A stretch of 44,084 nt of DNA from Cyanobacteria bacterium UBA4641. Its GTDB lineage: Bacteria > Cyanobacteriota > Vampirovibrionia > Gastranaerophilales > Gastranaerophilaceae. Below, piece by piece: positions 16,977 to 25,160 of this stretch (its first letter is position 1; every line of letters begins with the position of its first letter). A program made the position numbers and the translations under genes. The notes beneath the pieces were generated by a model, which saw only the letters and a program-made list of their open reading frames with translations, made no database searches and was not told where the DNA came from. Location of the stretch: contig DHMN01000062.1 of assembly GCA_002405805.1 (NCBI GenBank), positions 12,726 to 56,809 of the forward strand, in the 5' to 3' direction.

Positions 16977-17047
16977 GTCATTCCGAATTGACTAGAATAT
17001 TACGTTTCGCTCTAGCTCAACTCATATTCTAGTCAATTCATGGTGAC
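16977..17047. repeat. Dispersed hairpin repeat family A, complete copy (REP/MITE-like)
   Basis: Left arm 16977-17000 (GTCATTCCGAATTGACTAGA..) and right arm 17024-17047 pair at 20 of 24 positions, including a perfect 16-bp inner stem GAATTGACTAGAATAT. The loop of 23 nt contains TACGTTTCGCTCTAGCTCAA. It sits between convergent genes. Partial copies are at 1-37 and 3015-3068. Confidence 0.85.
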
Positions 17048-17090
17048 TTTATAAACATTGATAGATTCTGAATAACAAGGCATATAAAAG

Positions 17091-17120
17091 CTTGCCTTCC
17101 TGCCAACCAGCCTTCTTGCC
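17091..17120. repeat. Dispersed 30-nt CTTGCC repeat (family D)
   Basis: CTTGCCTTCCTG, CCAACCAG, CCTTCTTGCC. It aligns without gaps at 24 of 30 positions to the reverse complement of 43973-44002. Both copies are intergenic. Confidence 0.65.
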
Positions 17121-17127
17121 CTCTTAT

Positions 17128-18474
17128 TTACCCATTTTGTTCAGGGGTTTCTTTTGGTTCTTCTCTTACCACCAAAAGCTTAGTAATCCTTGCGCCGTCA
17201 ACTTCTTTTACAGTAAATGTAAATTCGTGATACTTAACAACATCATCAAGTTGAGCAAGTCTGCCTAATTCCTTGACAACCAACCCTGCAATTGTATCAA
17301 CATCATCATCTTCCAATTTGTCATCAGGCAAGTCAAAATAATTAGCCAACTCATCAAGTCTCATCATTCCGTTTGCCAAATAATGATTTGGTTTAATTTC
17401 TTTTATATCAAATTCTGTTTCTTCATCAAATTCGTCTTGCACATCACCAAAGATTTCTTCCAAAACATCTTCCAATGTGATTATGCCTGAAGTTCCACCA
17501 AATTCGTCCACAACGACAGCCATTTGGCTTTTGTTCTTTTTAAACTCTCGCACCAAATTATCCATTGTGATTGTTTCAGGTACAAGCAAAACTTTTCTTT
17601 GAATTTTTTCAATCGGACAAACTTCGTCTTTGATTGAAAGTGAGTACAAATCTTTTACGTGAATTAAGCCTGTAATATGGTCGATATCGCCATCATATAC
17701 AGGATATCTTGTGTATTGATTTTCTGTTGCAACTTTGTTCAATTCTTCGATAGACATTCCAATTGGAACACAAACCATATCAGTTCTTGGTATCATTACT
17801 TCTCTTGCTGTCAAATCAGAGAATTTGAATACGTTATGAATCATATCTTTTTCTGTTTCGTTCAGAACGCCTTCGTCATAGCTAGTATTAACCATCAAGT
17901 CTAAATCTTCAATTGTATGAACAACGCGCGCTGTGCTAACAGGAATTCTAAATAGACGCAAAATCGCATTACAAGCGACATTCAAAACCCATACAAACGG
18001 TTTTGAAATTGTCATAAAAATATCCATCGGTTTTGCAACATACAAAGAAATTTTTTCAGGATATTGGAGTGCAATACATTTTGGAACTTGTTCCCCAATA
18101 ACTACATGTAAAAATGTCACAACCAAGAAAGCCACAACGGCGGTGATTGTGTGAGTCAAATATACATAAGACGATGGCAAGTTTGACAAAATCGGGTCCA
18201 TCATTTTTTCGATAGTTGGAGAACCAAACCAACCAATACCGATACTGGCGATAGTTACACCGACTTGAACGGCAGCAATGAAGAAATTCATATCTTCCAG
18301 TGCTTTTAGGGCTAATTTTGCATCAACATTACCATCTTTGGTAAGCTGTTCAATCTTAGCACGCCTTGCACGCACAATTGCAAATTCTGCGGATACAAAA
18401 AAGCCATTAACAAGTAATAATACAAAAACTATCAACCAATTGGAAATTATGATTCCCAGACTCGACTCACTCAT
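17128..18474 (-). CDS. CNNM/CorC-HlyC family membrane protein with CBS domains
   Basis: 448 aa. Domain order is a DUF21/CNNM transmembrane domain with three to four helices (LIVFVLLLVNGFFVSAEFA, AAVQVGVTIASIGIGWF, ITAVVAFLVVTFLHVVIGEQVPK), then a CBS pair (MIPRTDMVCVPIG.. VYDGDIDHITGLIHVKDL and VDEFGGTSGIITLEDVLEEIFGDVQDEFD), then a CorC_HlyC domain (about 350-435). The family is often annotated hemolysin; members act in Mg2+ or Co2+ efflux or homeostasis. AAAGGA lies upstream of the ATG. It converges with the filament-like gene. Confidence 0.93.
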   Translation of the reverse strand: MSESSLGIIISNWLIVFVLLLVNGFFVSAEFAIVRARRAKIEQLTKDGNVDAKLALKALEDMNFFIAAVQVGVTIASIGIGWFGSPTIEKMMDPILSNLPSSYVYLTHTITAVVAFLVVTFLHVVIGEQVPKCIALQYPEKISLYVAKPMDIFMTISKPFVWVLNVACNAILRLFRIPVSTARVVHTIEDLDLMVNTSYDEGVLNETEKDMIHNVFKFSDLTAREVMIPRTDMVCVPIGMSIEELNKVATENQYTRYPVYDGDIDHITGLIHVKDLYSLSIKDEVCPIEKIQRKVLLVPETITMDNLVREFKKNKSQMAVVVDEFGGTSGIITLEDVLEEIFGDVQDEFDEETEFDIKEIKPNHYLANGMMRLDELANYFDLPDDKLEDDDVDTIAGLVVKELGRLAQLDDVVKYHEFTFTVKEVDGARITKLLVVREEPKETPEQNG

Positions 18475-18673
18475 CCTTTTATTTTTCCTTTAAATTTACT
18501 GTTCTAATTATAATATCTATAATAAAAAAAAGCAAGAGATAAGTGCAATAAAGGTTCAAAAGATTTTGCATATTGCATTTTGTTGCAATAAATGCTACTA
18601 TTGTCACATGATAAAATTATTAAGAATAAGTCTGGTGATTTTATTTTAAAAGGAATTAGGAAAAAATTTTTAA

Positions 18674-19024
18674 ATGAAAAACATATTATTAAAATTATAT
18701 TTCGGAATAATCATTTTGGCTATGCTAATTTATAATACTGCATTAATTTCCGTAATGTGTGAATTTATTCAAGTGTGTTTTTCGCCATTCAAACCCGCAA
18801 CTTTAATTTCTGCAATTCCGACAATAGTGCAGTTTATATTAGGTTTTTCTATATTTAATTTTTATAGTGTTATTGCTTTTAAATTTTTATACGACATTAT
18901 CAAAGGTAAGAAATCAAACTTATTCAAAGTTTTGATGATTTTTGCATATATTCCATTTATTGTATTTTTGACTTTTGGGTTAATGGCATTATTATTTAAA
19001 GAGGTAGTTCCGTTGGTAGACTGA
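18674..19024 (+). CDS. Small membrane protein, tandem paralogue 1 of 3
   Basis: 116 aa and very hydrophobic, with about three to four membrane segments. It begins MKNILLKLYFGIIILAMLIYN and has SAIPTIVQFILGFSIFNFYS and a short basic loop (IKGKKSN) before the last helices. Start motif, SIPT-VQ-IL, FN-YS and K-FL blocks are shared with the next gene. The family was not recognised; there are no catalytic residues. It lies first in a three-gene plus-strand cluster adjoining the phage-like cassette, so an immunity, toxin or cargo role is possible but only inferred. The ribosome site is weak. Confidence 0.75.
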   Translation: MKNILLKLYFGIIILAMLIYNTALISVMCEFIQVCFSPFKPATLISAIPTIVQFILGFSIFNFYSVIAFKFLYDIIKGKKSNLFKVLMIFAYIPFIVFLTFGLMALLFKEVVPLVD

Positions 19025-19035
19025 GTAGAGGGGTT

Positions 19036-19398
19036 ATGAAAGAAAAATTATTAACTTTGTATTTTATAATAATCATTTTAGCTATGCTATTTTATAATTG
19101 TGTATTTTTGCTATTAATGCTTGGTGCACTTTTTTCAGTGTCTTTCGTACCATTCAGTGGCACAACATTTTTATTTTCAATTCCAACAGGAGTACAATCA
19201 ATATTAAGTTGTATTGTTTTTAATGTATACAGTATTGCAGTTTTGAAATTTTTACATTGTTTTATAAAAGAAAATCAAATAAATAAACTTAAAATTCTAG
19301 CGATAGGAATATATATTCCTATCGCAGTATTAATGTATTTTGGAACTTGGATGTTAATTTTTTTAGGAGAAATGAGTCCTATTCCAAATCCAAGTTAA
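19036..19398 (+). CDS. Small membrane protein, tandem paralogue 2 of 3
   Basis: 120 aa, about four membrane segments, with GAGGGG upstream of the ATG. It is clearly related to its left neighbour: MKEKLLTLYFIIIILAMLFYN, FSIPTGVQSILSCIVFNVYS and LKFLHCFIKENQ align in the same order. The polar C-terminal tail is MSPIPNPS. It starts 11 bp after the first copy, in one operon. Function unknown. Confidence 0.78.
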   Translation: MKEKLLTLYFIIIILAMLFYNCVFLLLMLGALFSVSFVPFSGTTFLFSIPTGVQSILSCIVFNVYSIAVLKFLHCFIKENQINKLKILAIGIYIPIAVLMYFGTWMLIFLGEMSPIPNPS

Positions 19399-19413
19399 AA
19401 GAAAGGAGCGGTT

Positions 19414-19752
19414 ATGAAAAAATCTTTATTAAAAATATATTTAGCAATAATTATAATATTTCATCAATTATGTAATATTTTTATTGCAATTTCAGTATTA
19501 ATAAGTTTATTTTTGCCGAAATTAATAGAGAATTTTACATTGGATTTAGCAAAACAATTAAATATTGATTATTTATATTTAATAATTGCTAATATTGTTT
19601 TAAATGTAGTAGCATTACTTGCCGAGTATTCTACGTGGAAACTTTTTCATAACCAAAAATCTCAATTACTTGTTATTTTGTCATTGAATTATATTCCAAT
19701 GATTGTGGCTTTAGCCTGCTTGCTTTTGTTCTGTAGATTATTAATTTTTTAG
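19414..19752 (+). CDS. Small membrane protein, tandem paralogue 3 of 3 (diverged)
   Basis: 112 aa, with AAGGAG before the ATG. It shares the N-terminus (MKKSLLKIYLAIIIIF) and overall plan of membrane helices, basic loop (FHNQKSQL) and final helices with the two preceding genes, but its centre has diverged (FTLDLAKQLNIDYLYLIIAN). It starts 15 bp downstream of copy 2. Its stop lies 17 bp from the stop of the first phage-like minus-strand gene, so the cluster converges on the cassette. Confidence 0.74.
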   Translation: MKKSLLKIYLAIIIIFHQLCNIFIAISVLISLFLPKLIENFTLDLAKQLNIDYLYLIIANIVLNVVALLAEYSTWKLFHNQKSQLLVILSLNYIPMIVALACLLLFCRLLIF

Positions 19753-19769
19753 CCATTTTTGTAAGATTT

Positions 19770-19991
19770 TTACATCAAGCAATCGTAAATTTTGTCGATT
19801 TTGTCTTTCATGTCACAAAATTGTTCTTTGAGATCTTCAAGGCTATTTAGGGTTGCATAGCGTTTTTCGACATCTTTTATAATCTCTCGGTGCTTCTTTT
19901 CCAATTGTTCCGGCGTGACAACAATGCGCTCATGTATCAAAAACACAAGCACAACAACTATCACCGGTGCATAATATATAAATTGTTCCAT
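19770..19991 (-). CDS. Small phage-type membrane protein with coiled coil
   Basis: 73 aa, with AAAGGA before the ATG. One N-terminal membrane helix (FIYYAPVIVVVLVFLIHE) is followed by a charged coiled coil (VTPEQLEKKHREIIKDVEKRY..LKEQFCDMKDKIDKIYD). This layout is common in small phage proteins encoded beside terminase or lysis genes. It could be a holin-like, spanin-like or packaging accessory protein; the sequence does not decide. It is the last gene of the cassette. Confidence 0.72.
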   Translation of the reverse strand: MEQFIYYAPVIVVVLVFLIHERIVVTPEQLEKKHREIIKDVEKRYATLNSLEDLKEQFCDMKDKIDKIYDCLM

Positions 19992-20009
19992 AAGTTTTCC
20001 TTTCCAAAG

Positions 20010-21299
20010 TTAAAGTACAATCGGCCAATAAAAATCTACCAAATATGATGCGGCATCAAACGGATGTGACAAAAATTTTAATTCTTTTGCCTGTTTGATT
20101 TGAGAGTATGTCGGAATATCTATTTTTGAACTTCCTTCGACATACCTCAAGTTGTAAATGTTATACAAAAGTTTTTCGCATTTCGGTGAGATATACAAAC
20201 CGATTTCACCATTTGCGTTTTTGACTTTTGCATTGAAGGCGGCAACTCTATTTTTTATTGGCGGATTAAAACCTTTTATCTTTATTTCGACTTCGTAGCC
20301 AAATGATTCCAATTTGCGCTTAATTATTACGTAGTTGGTGTATTCGCTTGTGCAACTTCTGTTGTCACCTGATGCATCTCCATTGACAATGATTTTGCCT
20401 TTATGGTTTGGATATCTTGAGTGAAATTCTTCACAAGTTTTTGCGGTTGTTGTGTTTTCTAAAACCAGTTCATCAAAATAGAAAACCTTGTCTTCCGTTT
20501 TGTGTGCCAAAACCCAAGCCATAGGGTCGACATTAAAATCGCAACTTATATGTACATCCAAATCCTGTTGGTAAGCGATATTTCTGACATTTTCGTCCGT
20601 AAAATCCTTTACTACGAGATTTGAGCTGTAATCACCGGTTTTGCCCATAACAAAAATTTGATAGTAACTTTCATCATACAAATTTTTGAGTTCTTCACAA
20701 AACCCTTTCGGCAGATAAATATTTTGGGTTGTTGGTGCACAAATCAGTCGATAATTCGGCGGAGGATTGTCGTAAAAAGTTTTATAAAGCCACCCTTTTT
20801 GAGTTTCAGGGTTTGTATGACCGAAAATCCTATAGGTAAAATTCTTCCAATGCGGTTTGGTACGTTGCCTCATTCTGGCAAGTAGCATTTTGAAAGTCTC
20901 ATAAGGTACATCTGACATTTCTTCAATTTCTACAAAGCCAAGATTGAGTGACTTTAGTTTGTTCGGTTCATCAAAATGTCTGAATAGAATTTCTGAACCA
21001 TTGCGAAAGACCAATTTTTGCTCCGCACTCACCCATTTGTAATCAATTTTGTCTATAAATCCAATGTTATCAAGGTGTTCAAAATAAGTTTTTAGTGTCG
21101 TGTCGCGAACAAGTGTATATGTTTGAGCGCCGACAAGTCCGATAATTCCGGGAAATTTTATCGCAAGTAAAATACCAAGGAGCGCTCCGGCAAAAGTCTT
21201 GCCGGAACCATAACCTCCTTGATAAACTGCGACATCCAGTGAATAATCGTGCGGAATTTCTAAAAATCTTCTTTGAGCATCCAGCAGTTTATATTTCAC
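20010..21299 (-). CDS. Phage terminase large subunit
   Basis: 429 aa, starting at GTG 21299 after GAGGTG. It is the packaging motor ATPase and nuclease. The Walker A is GGYGSGKT (28-35). Walker B/catalytic carboxylates lie in LGFVEIEEMSD (about 120-130), followed by the LARMRQRTK motif typical of PBSX/T4-like terminases. The C-terminal RNase H-like nuclease has acidic residues in SCDFNVDPMAW, VNGDASGD and the late SHPFDAASY segment. It is near normal length for compact podoviruses and appears intact. It follows the portal gene by 16 bp. Confidence 0.94.
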   Translation of the reverse strand: MKYKLLDAQRRFLEIPHDYSLDVAVYQGGYGSGKTFAGALLGILLAIKFPGIIGLVGAQTYTLVRDTTLKTYFEHLDNIGFIDKIDYKWVSAEQKLVFRNGSEILFRHFDEPNKLKSLNLGFVEIEEMSDVPYETFKMLLARMRQRTKPHWKNFTYRIFGHTNPETQKGWLYKTFYDNPPPNYRLICAPTTQNIYLPKGFCEELKNLYDESYYQIFVMGKTGDYSSNLVVKDFTDENVRNIAYQQDLDVHISCDFNVDPMAWVLAHKTEDKVFYFDELVLENTTTAKTCEEFHSRYPNHKGKIIVNGDASGDNRSCTSEYTNYVIIKRKLESFGYEVEIKIKGFNPPIKNRVAAFNAKVKNANGEIGLYISPKCEKLLYNIYNLRYVEGSSKIDIPTYSQIKQAKELKFLSHPFDAASYLVDFYWPIVL

Positions 21300-21315
21300 G
21301 ATATCACCTCATAAA

Positions 21316-22980
21316 TTACTTATTCAATGTTTCATCTGTCGATTTTTCTTCTGTCAAAAAGTTGTTCGCGTTTTCAATTCCGTATTGCTCCATTGCAAAT
21401 TTGAAACACTCAAGCCAATCAATTCGATTTGCAACGGTTTCAATTTTCAAAAACGATTGAAGAACTTCAAACAACTCTTTTAACTTTGCTTTGCGCTCAA
21501 AAGAGGCTTTTCTGTCTCCATAGCGGTAAACATAATTTGAATTGCGGATTTTGTCATCAATTTCAACGAGGTACAAATGTCCGCGGTCGTTTGCCAAAAC
21601 GGATTCTTTTCCGAGTTTGAAGTTTGAAATCAGTTCTGCCGTTTTTTCAACCATTGGAACAATGACTTTACGATTTATGGATTCCAAAATCATATTTAAT
21701 CGTGCCTCTTGACCGCTTACAGAATAATTTAGTTCCGTTGCCGTGCGCTGTGATTCTTGGATATTTCCTGCCATATTTTTGAAAATTCCTGTCGCACTTT
21801 CGATTGTGGATTTGAAATAATTCAAAAAATCCCAGCCTTGCATAGCTTTGTCAAAAGAAATTTGTGTCGGAGTAGATGTCATAAGAGTTGCATCATATTC
21901 AATGATTTTTCCGGGGCGCACGTCCTGTTCCCCTTTAAAACATCCTTTTGGTGCAAGATATGGCGGATTCATCATAAGGGCAAGAGCATCAAGTTGTTTG
22001 TTTAAAATTGTTGATGCAATGTTGTTTAATATCAAAGCTACGCGCAGTGGCGAAATACCTCTGCCTGTTGTCGGATTTTCGATAATGTTTGCGTGGATAA
22101 ACGGATTTATTACAAATGGATTGTCTTCGCATCTGATAATCACACTCCTGCCTGCAAGTACAATTAATTTATTTCTCAAAACAGTTCCGTCTTGAAGTTC
22201 AATATCTCCCCAGTATTCCAAAATTTCGATTTTACCACTGTGAGATGATGTTGAATTTACGTTCCGTCCTGATTTTTTTGCCACCACTCCTTTCAATATT
22301 TCCAGTTTTTCGGTGTTTAACAAGTTGTTAGATTTGTTTGATTTGATTTCATCTAACGACAGATATGTGCGGTAAATTTTTCCGCAAGAATCCCAGTTTT
22401 CTTTCTCGGTTCTATCAAATACAAAATCCTCATAATTGATAAACCTTACTCGCGCATTGTCGTAAATTACCTTGTCTTCCAGAACAAAAGACTCCTTAAT
22501 CCCTTTTGTGATTTGTTCATCCAGCGTTACGGCTCTGCGAGTTCTTCGTGTTTTAGTTTCCCATCCGACAAAAAGACTTACTTCGCCTGTCTCGACAACA
22601 GAATCAATAATTTTTTCCATCTCATCTTCGATTTTCATTGATTCAAAAGTATTAACAAGCATTGCTTTTTGTTTGTTGGCGTATTTTTGAGTTTCGTAAT
22701 CAATGCCCTCAACGTCAAACATACTGTCTGGATGAGAGTACAAGTTTTGTACAATGTGTGATTTTAGTGTTTGGGCAAGCTCATAAATATCAGGGAGCTG
22801 AATTTTACAATCCCACGCATTGACTTTTGGAATATCGGAATCATAAATTGCATATTTAACAAGCAGGTTGTCGGCAATTTGTGAACTGCGTGAATCCTCG
22901 TAATAATCGTATTTTTCTGTTATTTTGCCCAACAAATATTGTTCATCCGTATAGGACAAATTGTTGTTATCATTTTTCAT
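21316..22980 (-). CDS. Phage portal protein
   Basis: About 554 aa from ATG 22980, preceded by GAGGT; the frame is open to 23031. It would form the dodecameric DNA gate at one capsid vertex. Supporting features are the IVQNLYSHPDSMFDVEG and LFVGWETKTRRTRRAV segments, ENPTTGRGISPLRVALILNN, the LDALALMMNPPYLAPKG region and a late helical domain (RTATELNYSVSGQEARLNMIL), together with its place before the large terminase. It resembles podovirus-type portals without an Mu F-like fusion. A viral identity is firm; the exact family was not searched. Confidence 0.88.
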   Translation of the reverse strand: MKNDNNNLSYTDEQYLLGKITEKYDYYEDSRSSQIADNLLVKYAIYDSDIPKVNAWDCKIQLPDIYELAQTLKSHIVQNLYSHPDSMFDVEGIDYETQKYANKQKAMLVNTFESMKIEDEMEKIIDSVVETGEVSLFVGWETKTRRTRRAVTLDEQITKGIKESFVLEDKVIYDNARVRFINYEDFVFDRTEKENWDSCGKIYRTYLSLDEIKSNKSNNLLNTEKLEILKGVVAKKSGRNVNSTSSHSGKIEILEYWGDIELQDGTVLRNKLIVLAGRSVIIRCEDNPFVINPFIHANIIENPTTGRGISPLRVALILNNIASTILNKQLDALALMMNPPYLAPKGCFKGEQDVRPGKIIEYDATLMTSTPTQISFDKAMQGWDFLNYFKSTIESATGIFKNMAGNIQESQRTATELNYSVSGQEARLNMILESINRKVIVPMVEKTAELISNFKLGKESVLANDRGHLYLVEIDDKIRNSNYVYRYGDRKASFERKAKLKELFEVLQSFLKIETVANRIDWLECFKFAMEQYGIENANNFLTEEKSTDETLNK

Positions 22981-22987
22981 ATTTACC

Positions 22988-23503
22988 TCATTTTTTGTAG
23001 TAATAATTTCTGTACAATCCGTAAACTTCAATATCTTGAGGTTTACCTTTGCGCAGTGTTTCTTTTTTCAAGGTCGACTCATAAACAAATCCGCAACTTT
23101 TTAGCAATTGTTTTACTCTAAAATTGTCAGGATAAATTTGCGCTTTGATTTTATCTAACCCAAATTCATCAAAGCATTTTTTCAAAAAGATTTTTGCACT
23201 GTATTTTGTAAATTCTCCCCAAGCGCACTTTGCAAAACAAGTTGTCAATTCTGCGCTATATAGGTGATTTTTGTTGCCAATGAAGTTGTCTAAATATACA
23301 AACCCCATCAAGATGTTATGAAAATTTGAAATCAGCCAAAAGTTTTTTGGTAAAATCTGTGGAATTTTAGAAATATTTTTAGGTACAAGTGCAAAATCAT
23401 CTTGAAAATATTTTGCATAAGTTTTTATACAACCTCCTATAAAACAAAGCTCTTCAAGTGTTAGGGGATTTGCTATAAAATCAACTTTTTTAAATTTGCA
23501 CAT
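22988..23503 (-). CDS. GNAT-family acetyltransferase in the packaging module
   Basis: 171 aa. The N-terminal half is diverged. The C-terminal half shows a GNAT fold: CFDEFGLDKIKAQIYPDN, then RVKQLLKSCGFVYESTLKKE and RKGKPQDIEVYGLYR, matching the acetyl-CoA-binding and GF-E-G...D-Y-L-R pattern. Acetyltransferase genes between terminase and portal occur in many short-tailed phages; their substrate is generally unknown. It lies 7 bp before the portal start. An amino-group acetylation role on a virion or host protein is an inference. Confidence 0.78.
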   Translation of the reverse strand: MCKFKKVDFIANPLTLEELCFIGGCIKTYAKYFQDDFALVPKNISKIPQILPKNFWLISNFHNILMGFVYLDNFIGNKNHLYSAELTTCFAKCAWGEFTKYSAKIFLKKCFDEFGLDKIKAQIYPDNFRVKQLLKSCGFVYESTLKKETLRKGKPQDIEVYGLYRNYYYKK

Positions 23504-23508
23504 AAAAG

Positions 23509-23859
23509 TTAAGCCTTGTATTTTAAAAATTTCACAAAAATATCTCCACAGACAAAAAAGTCAATTTCTCCTGATAGCAATTTTTGTCTGTCAGAATTTT
23601 GTTTGCCCAAATATCCGTCAGCTTGTAGTCCGTTTATTTTGGAAGATGTTTTGCTAACTTTATTCAAAACCTCAAATACCGCAGATTTTGAAAATAATTT
23701 GTCTTTTGGAACAAGTTTTATGTCAGTGATAATTTTGGAATTTTGACAAGATTTTTTATTTAATTCTTTTCTAAAATCTTGTTCTAATTTTGCTTTTTTG
23801 ATTTTTTCATACTCTGAATCGTTTAGCAAAATTTGTTCTATTTCGTTGTGTTCTTTCAT
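23509..23859 (-). CDS. Phage hypothetical protein
   Basis: About 116 aa from ATG 23859, with GAAAGGT upstream; the frame extends to 23874. It is charged and mainly helical at the N-terminus (EIEQILLNDSEYEKIKKAKLEQDF), with a more globular end (GEIDFFVCGDIFVKFLKYKA). No domain was recognised. It lies between small terminase and GNAT genes, so a packaging or assembly accessory role is likely. Confidence 0.65.
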   Translation of the reverse strand: MKEHNEIEQILLNDSEYEKIKKAKLEQDFRKELNKKSCQNSKIITDIKLVPKDKLFSKSAVFEVLNKVSKTSSKINGLQADGYLGKQNSDRQKLLSGEIDFFVCGDIFVKFLKYKA

Positions 23860-23877
23860 TTTTTTACCTTTCAAATA

Positions 23878-24318
23878 TTAAATTTTTTCATCATCTAAGT
23901 TTGAAATTGTGATTATTTTTGCTTCTTGATAGTTGTTTTCGTTATTTTGTGCAGAAGAAAATCCGAGATATTTGCACAAAGATTCAAGTGCTTTTAAACC
24001 TGCTGAAGAGTCTCTAAGTTTGCGCTTGCCTGTAAAATTTCCATCTTTATCCGTGATATCTTCTTCGGTTAGCGAAAACTCTGCAATTTGCAAAAGTTTT
24101 TGAATTACATATCCTTTTTGCACGCTGAGACTGTTTATTTGCAGGTTTATTTGAGATTTAATTTCGCGAATTATGTGCTCTTTTTTCAGTAATTCAGTTG
24201 CAAAATTTTTCAAATCTTTGTTTTTATAACCGGCTTTTTTAGCTGCTATTTCACTATCAAGGCTTTTGATATACTCACTTACAAACCGTTTTTGTTGTTG
24301 TGTCAGTTGGTGTTTCAT
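23878..24318 (-). CDS. Phage terminase small subunit
   Basis: 146 aa. It recognises the packaging site and loads the large terminase. The N-terminal HTH-like block LTQQQKRFVSEYIKSLDSEIAAKKAGYKNKD is characteristic of the Terminase_2 small-subunit family. A central helical oligomerisation segment (LQINSLSVQKGYVIQKLLQIAEF) and a DSSAGLKALESLCKYLGF block follow. Only a weak ribosome site is seen. A TATGAT box on the minus strand (24339-24334), 15 nt upstream, could start a separate transcript in this 128-bp gap. Confidence 0.88.
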   Translation of the reverse strand: MKHQLTQQQKRFVSEYIKSLDSEIAAKKAGYKNKDLKNFATELLKKEHIIREIKSQINLQINSLSVQKGYVIQKLLQIAEFSLTEEDITDKDGNFTGKRKLRDSSAGLKALESLCKYLGFSSAQNNENNYQEAKIITISNLDDEKI

Positions 24319-24376
24319 GTCTTTACATTTCTTATCATAATTTGTATTTTTGCCGAAAAATTTGTATAATATACAT

Positions 24377-24442
24377 GCTATTTATATTTCGGCTAGTGTA
24401 AATCTTAACAGGGGGGAATGAAAAGGACTTCCTGTTTTTTTT
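24377..24442 (+). ncRNA. Candidate small plus-strand RNA inside the phage cassette
   Basis: In the 128-bp gap between the small terminase and adaptor-like genes, TATAAT (24365-24370) with TTGTAT 17 bp upstream could start a plus-strand transcript near 24377. It would end at a hairpin ACAGGGGG (24408-24415)/CTTCCTGT (24428-24435, two G-U pairs) followed by eight Ts (24435-24442). All phage genes run the other way. Existence and function are inferred. Confidence 0.35.
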
Positions 24443-24446
24443 GCCC

Positions 24447-25085
24447 TTATCTTCGTGATAGGTTGATTATTGGGGCATTTGAAGTTGCAATTGTTGACTT
24501 TGATTTTAAGTTAGCCATGGCTTCTTTGTACATGCTCATCCAATACGAAAATTTGAAGTATTGCGGATTGGCTTTTAGGCGCATACAGGTGCCATAAACA
24601 AGCAATTGCTCAACAAACGGCATAGGTATGAGAGATTTATCTGTCGGAGTTTCAAAATCAGATTTCTCTTCACCCTGTTCGTTTTGTACACAATTTTTTG
24701 TGTAATAAATTATGTCAAGCTTTTTATCCTTGTCAAATTTTGGAAACAGTAATTTGTTATCAAAAATTGAATACGTTTGAGATTTCGGATTGCCTGATAA
24801 AAATGGCTCAATGTTTTCATCAAAGTTGTAGCGTTTTCCATCAATAAACAAATATAAAATTCTGCCGTTTATTGTGTTTAGAATTTCTGTAGAATTGGCT
24901 TTCAATTCCGGTTGAGTTCGCCTCAATAAAAAATTCCAACATTCTGTTGCGCAGATTTCTTTGTTTATGATATTCAGAATTGCAATTATTCGTTTGTGGT
25001 CATTTTTTGTCAATTCTGAAAATGCATTAACCTGCCTATAGTTAAGCTCTAGTAAACATTTATTTATAAGTTCTAAAAAATTCAT
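24447..25085 (-). CDS. Phage head-tail adaptor-like structural protein
   Basis: 212 aa. A helical N-terminal block (FLELINKCLLELNYRQVNAF) is followed by a beta segment (ILNTINGRILYLFIDGKRY) and a helical C-terminus (FVEQLLVYGTCMRLKANPQYFKF). Helix-strand-helix proteins of this size are the usual podovirus head-to-tail adaptor (P22 gp4/T7 gp11 role). It lacks recognisable catalytic motifs. Assignment rests on size, fold impression and context between scaffold-like and terminase genes. Confidence 0.62.
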   Translation of the reverse strand: MNFLELINKCLLELNYRQVNAFSELTKNDHKRIIAILNIINKEICATECWNFLLRRTQPELKANSTEILNTINGRILYLFIDGKRYNFDENIEPFLSGNPKSQTYSIFDNKLLFPKFDKDKKLDIIYYTKNCVQNEQGEEKSDFETPTDKSLIPMPFVEQLLVYGTCMRLKANPQYFKFSYWMSMYKEAMANLKSKSTIATSNAPIINLSRR

Positions 25086-25160
25086 AAGTTCTCCTATGTT
25101 TTGAAAATTCAGGCAGAAAAATTAAATATCTTTCTGCCCAAATTTTTGAAATTTACGACA

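Noticed and set aside
24418..24600. Plus-strand frame starting MKRTSCFFC after a G-run
   Set aside because: It is largely antisense to the adaptor-like gene, and the G-run is better explained as a terminator arm.
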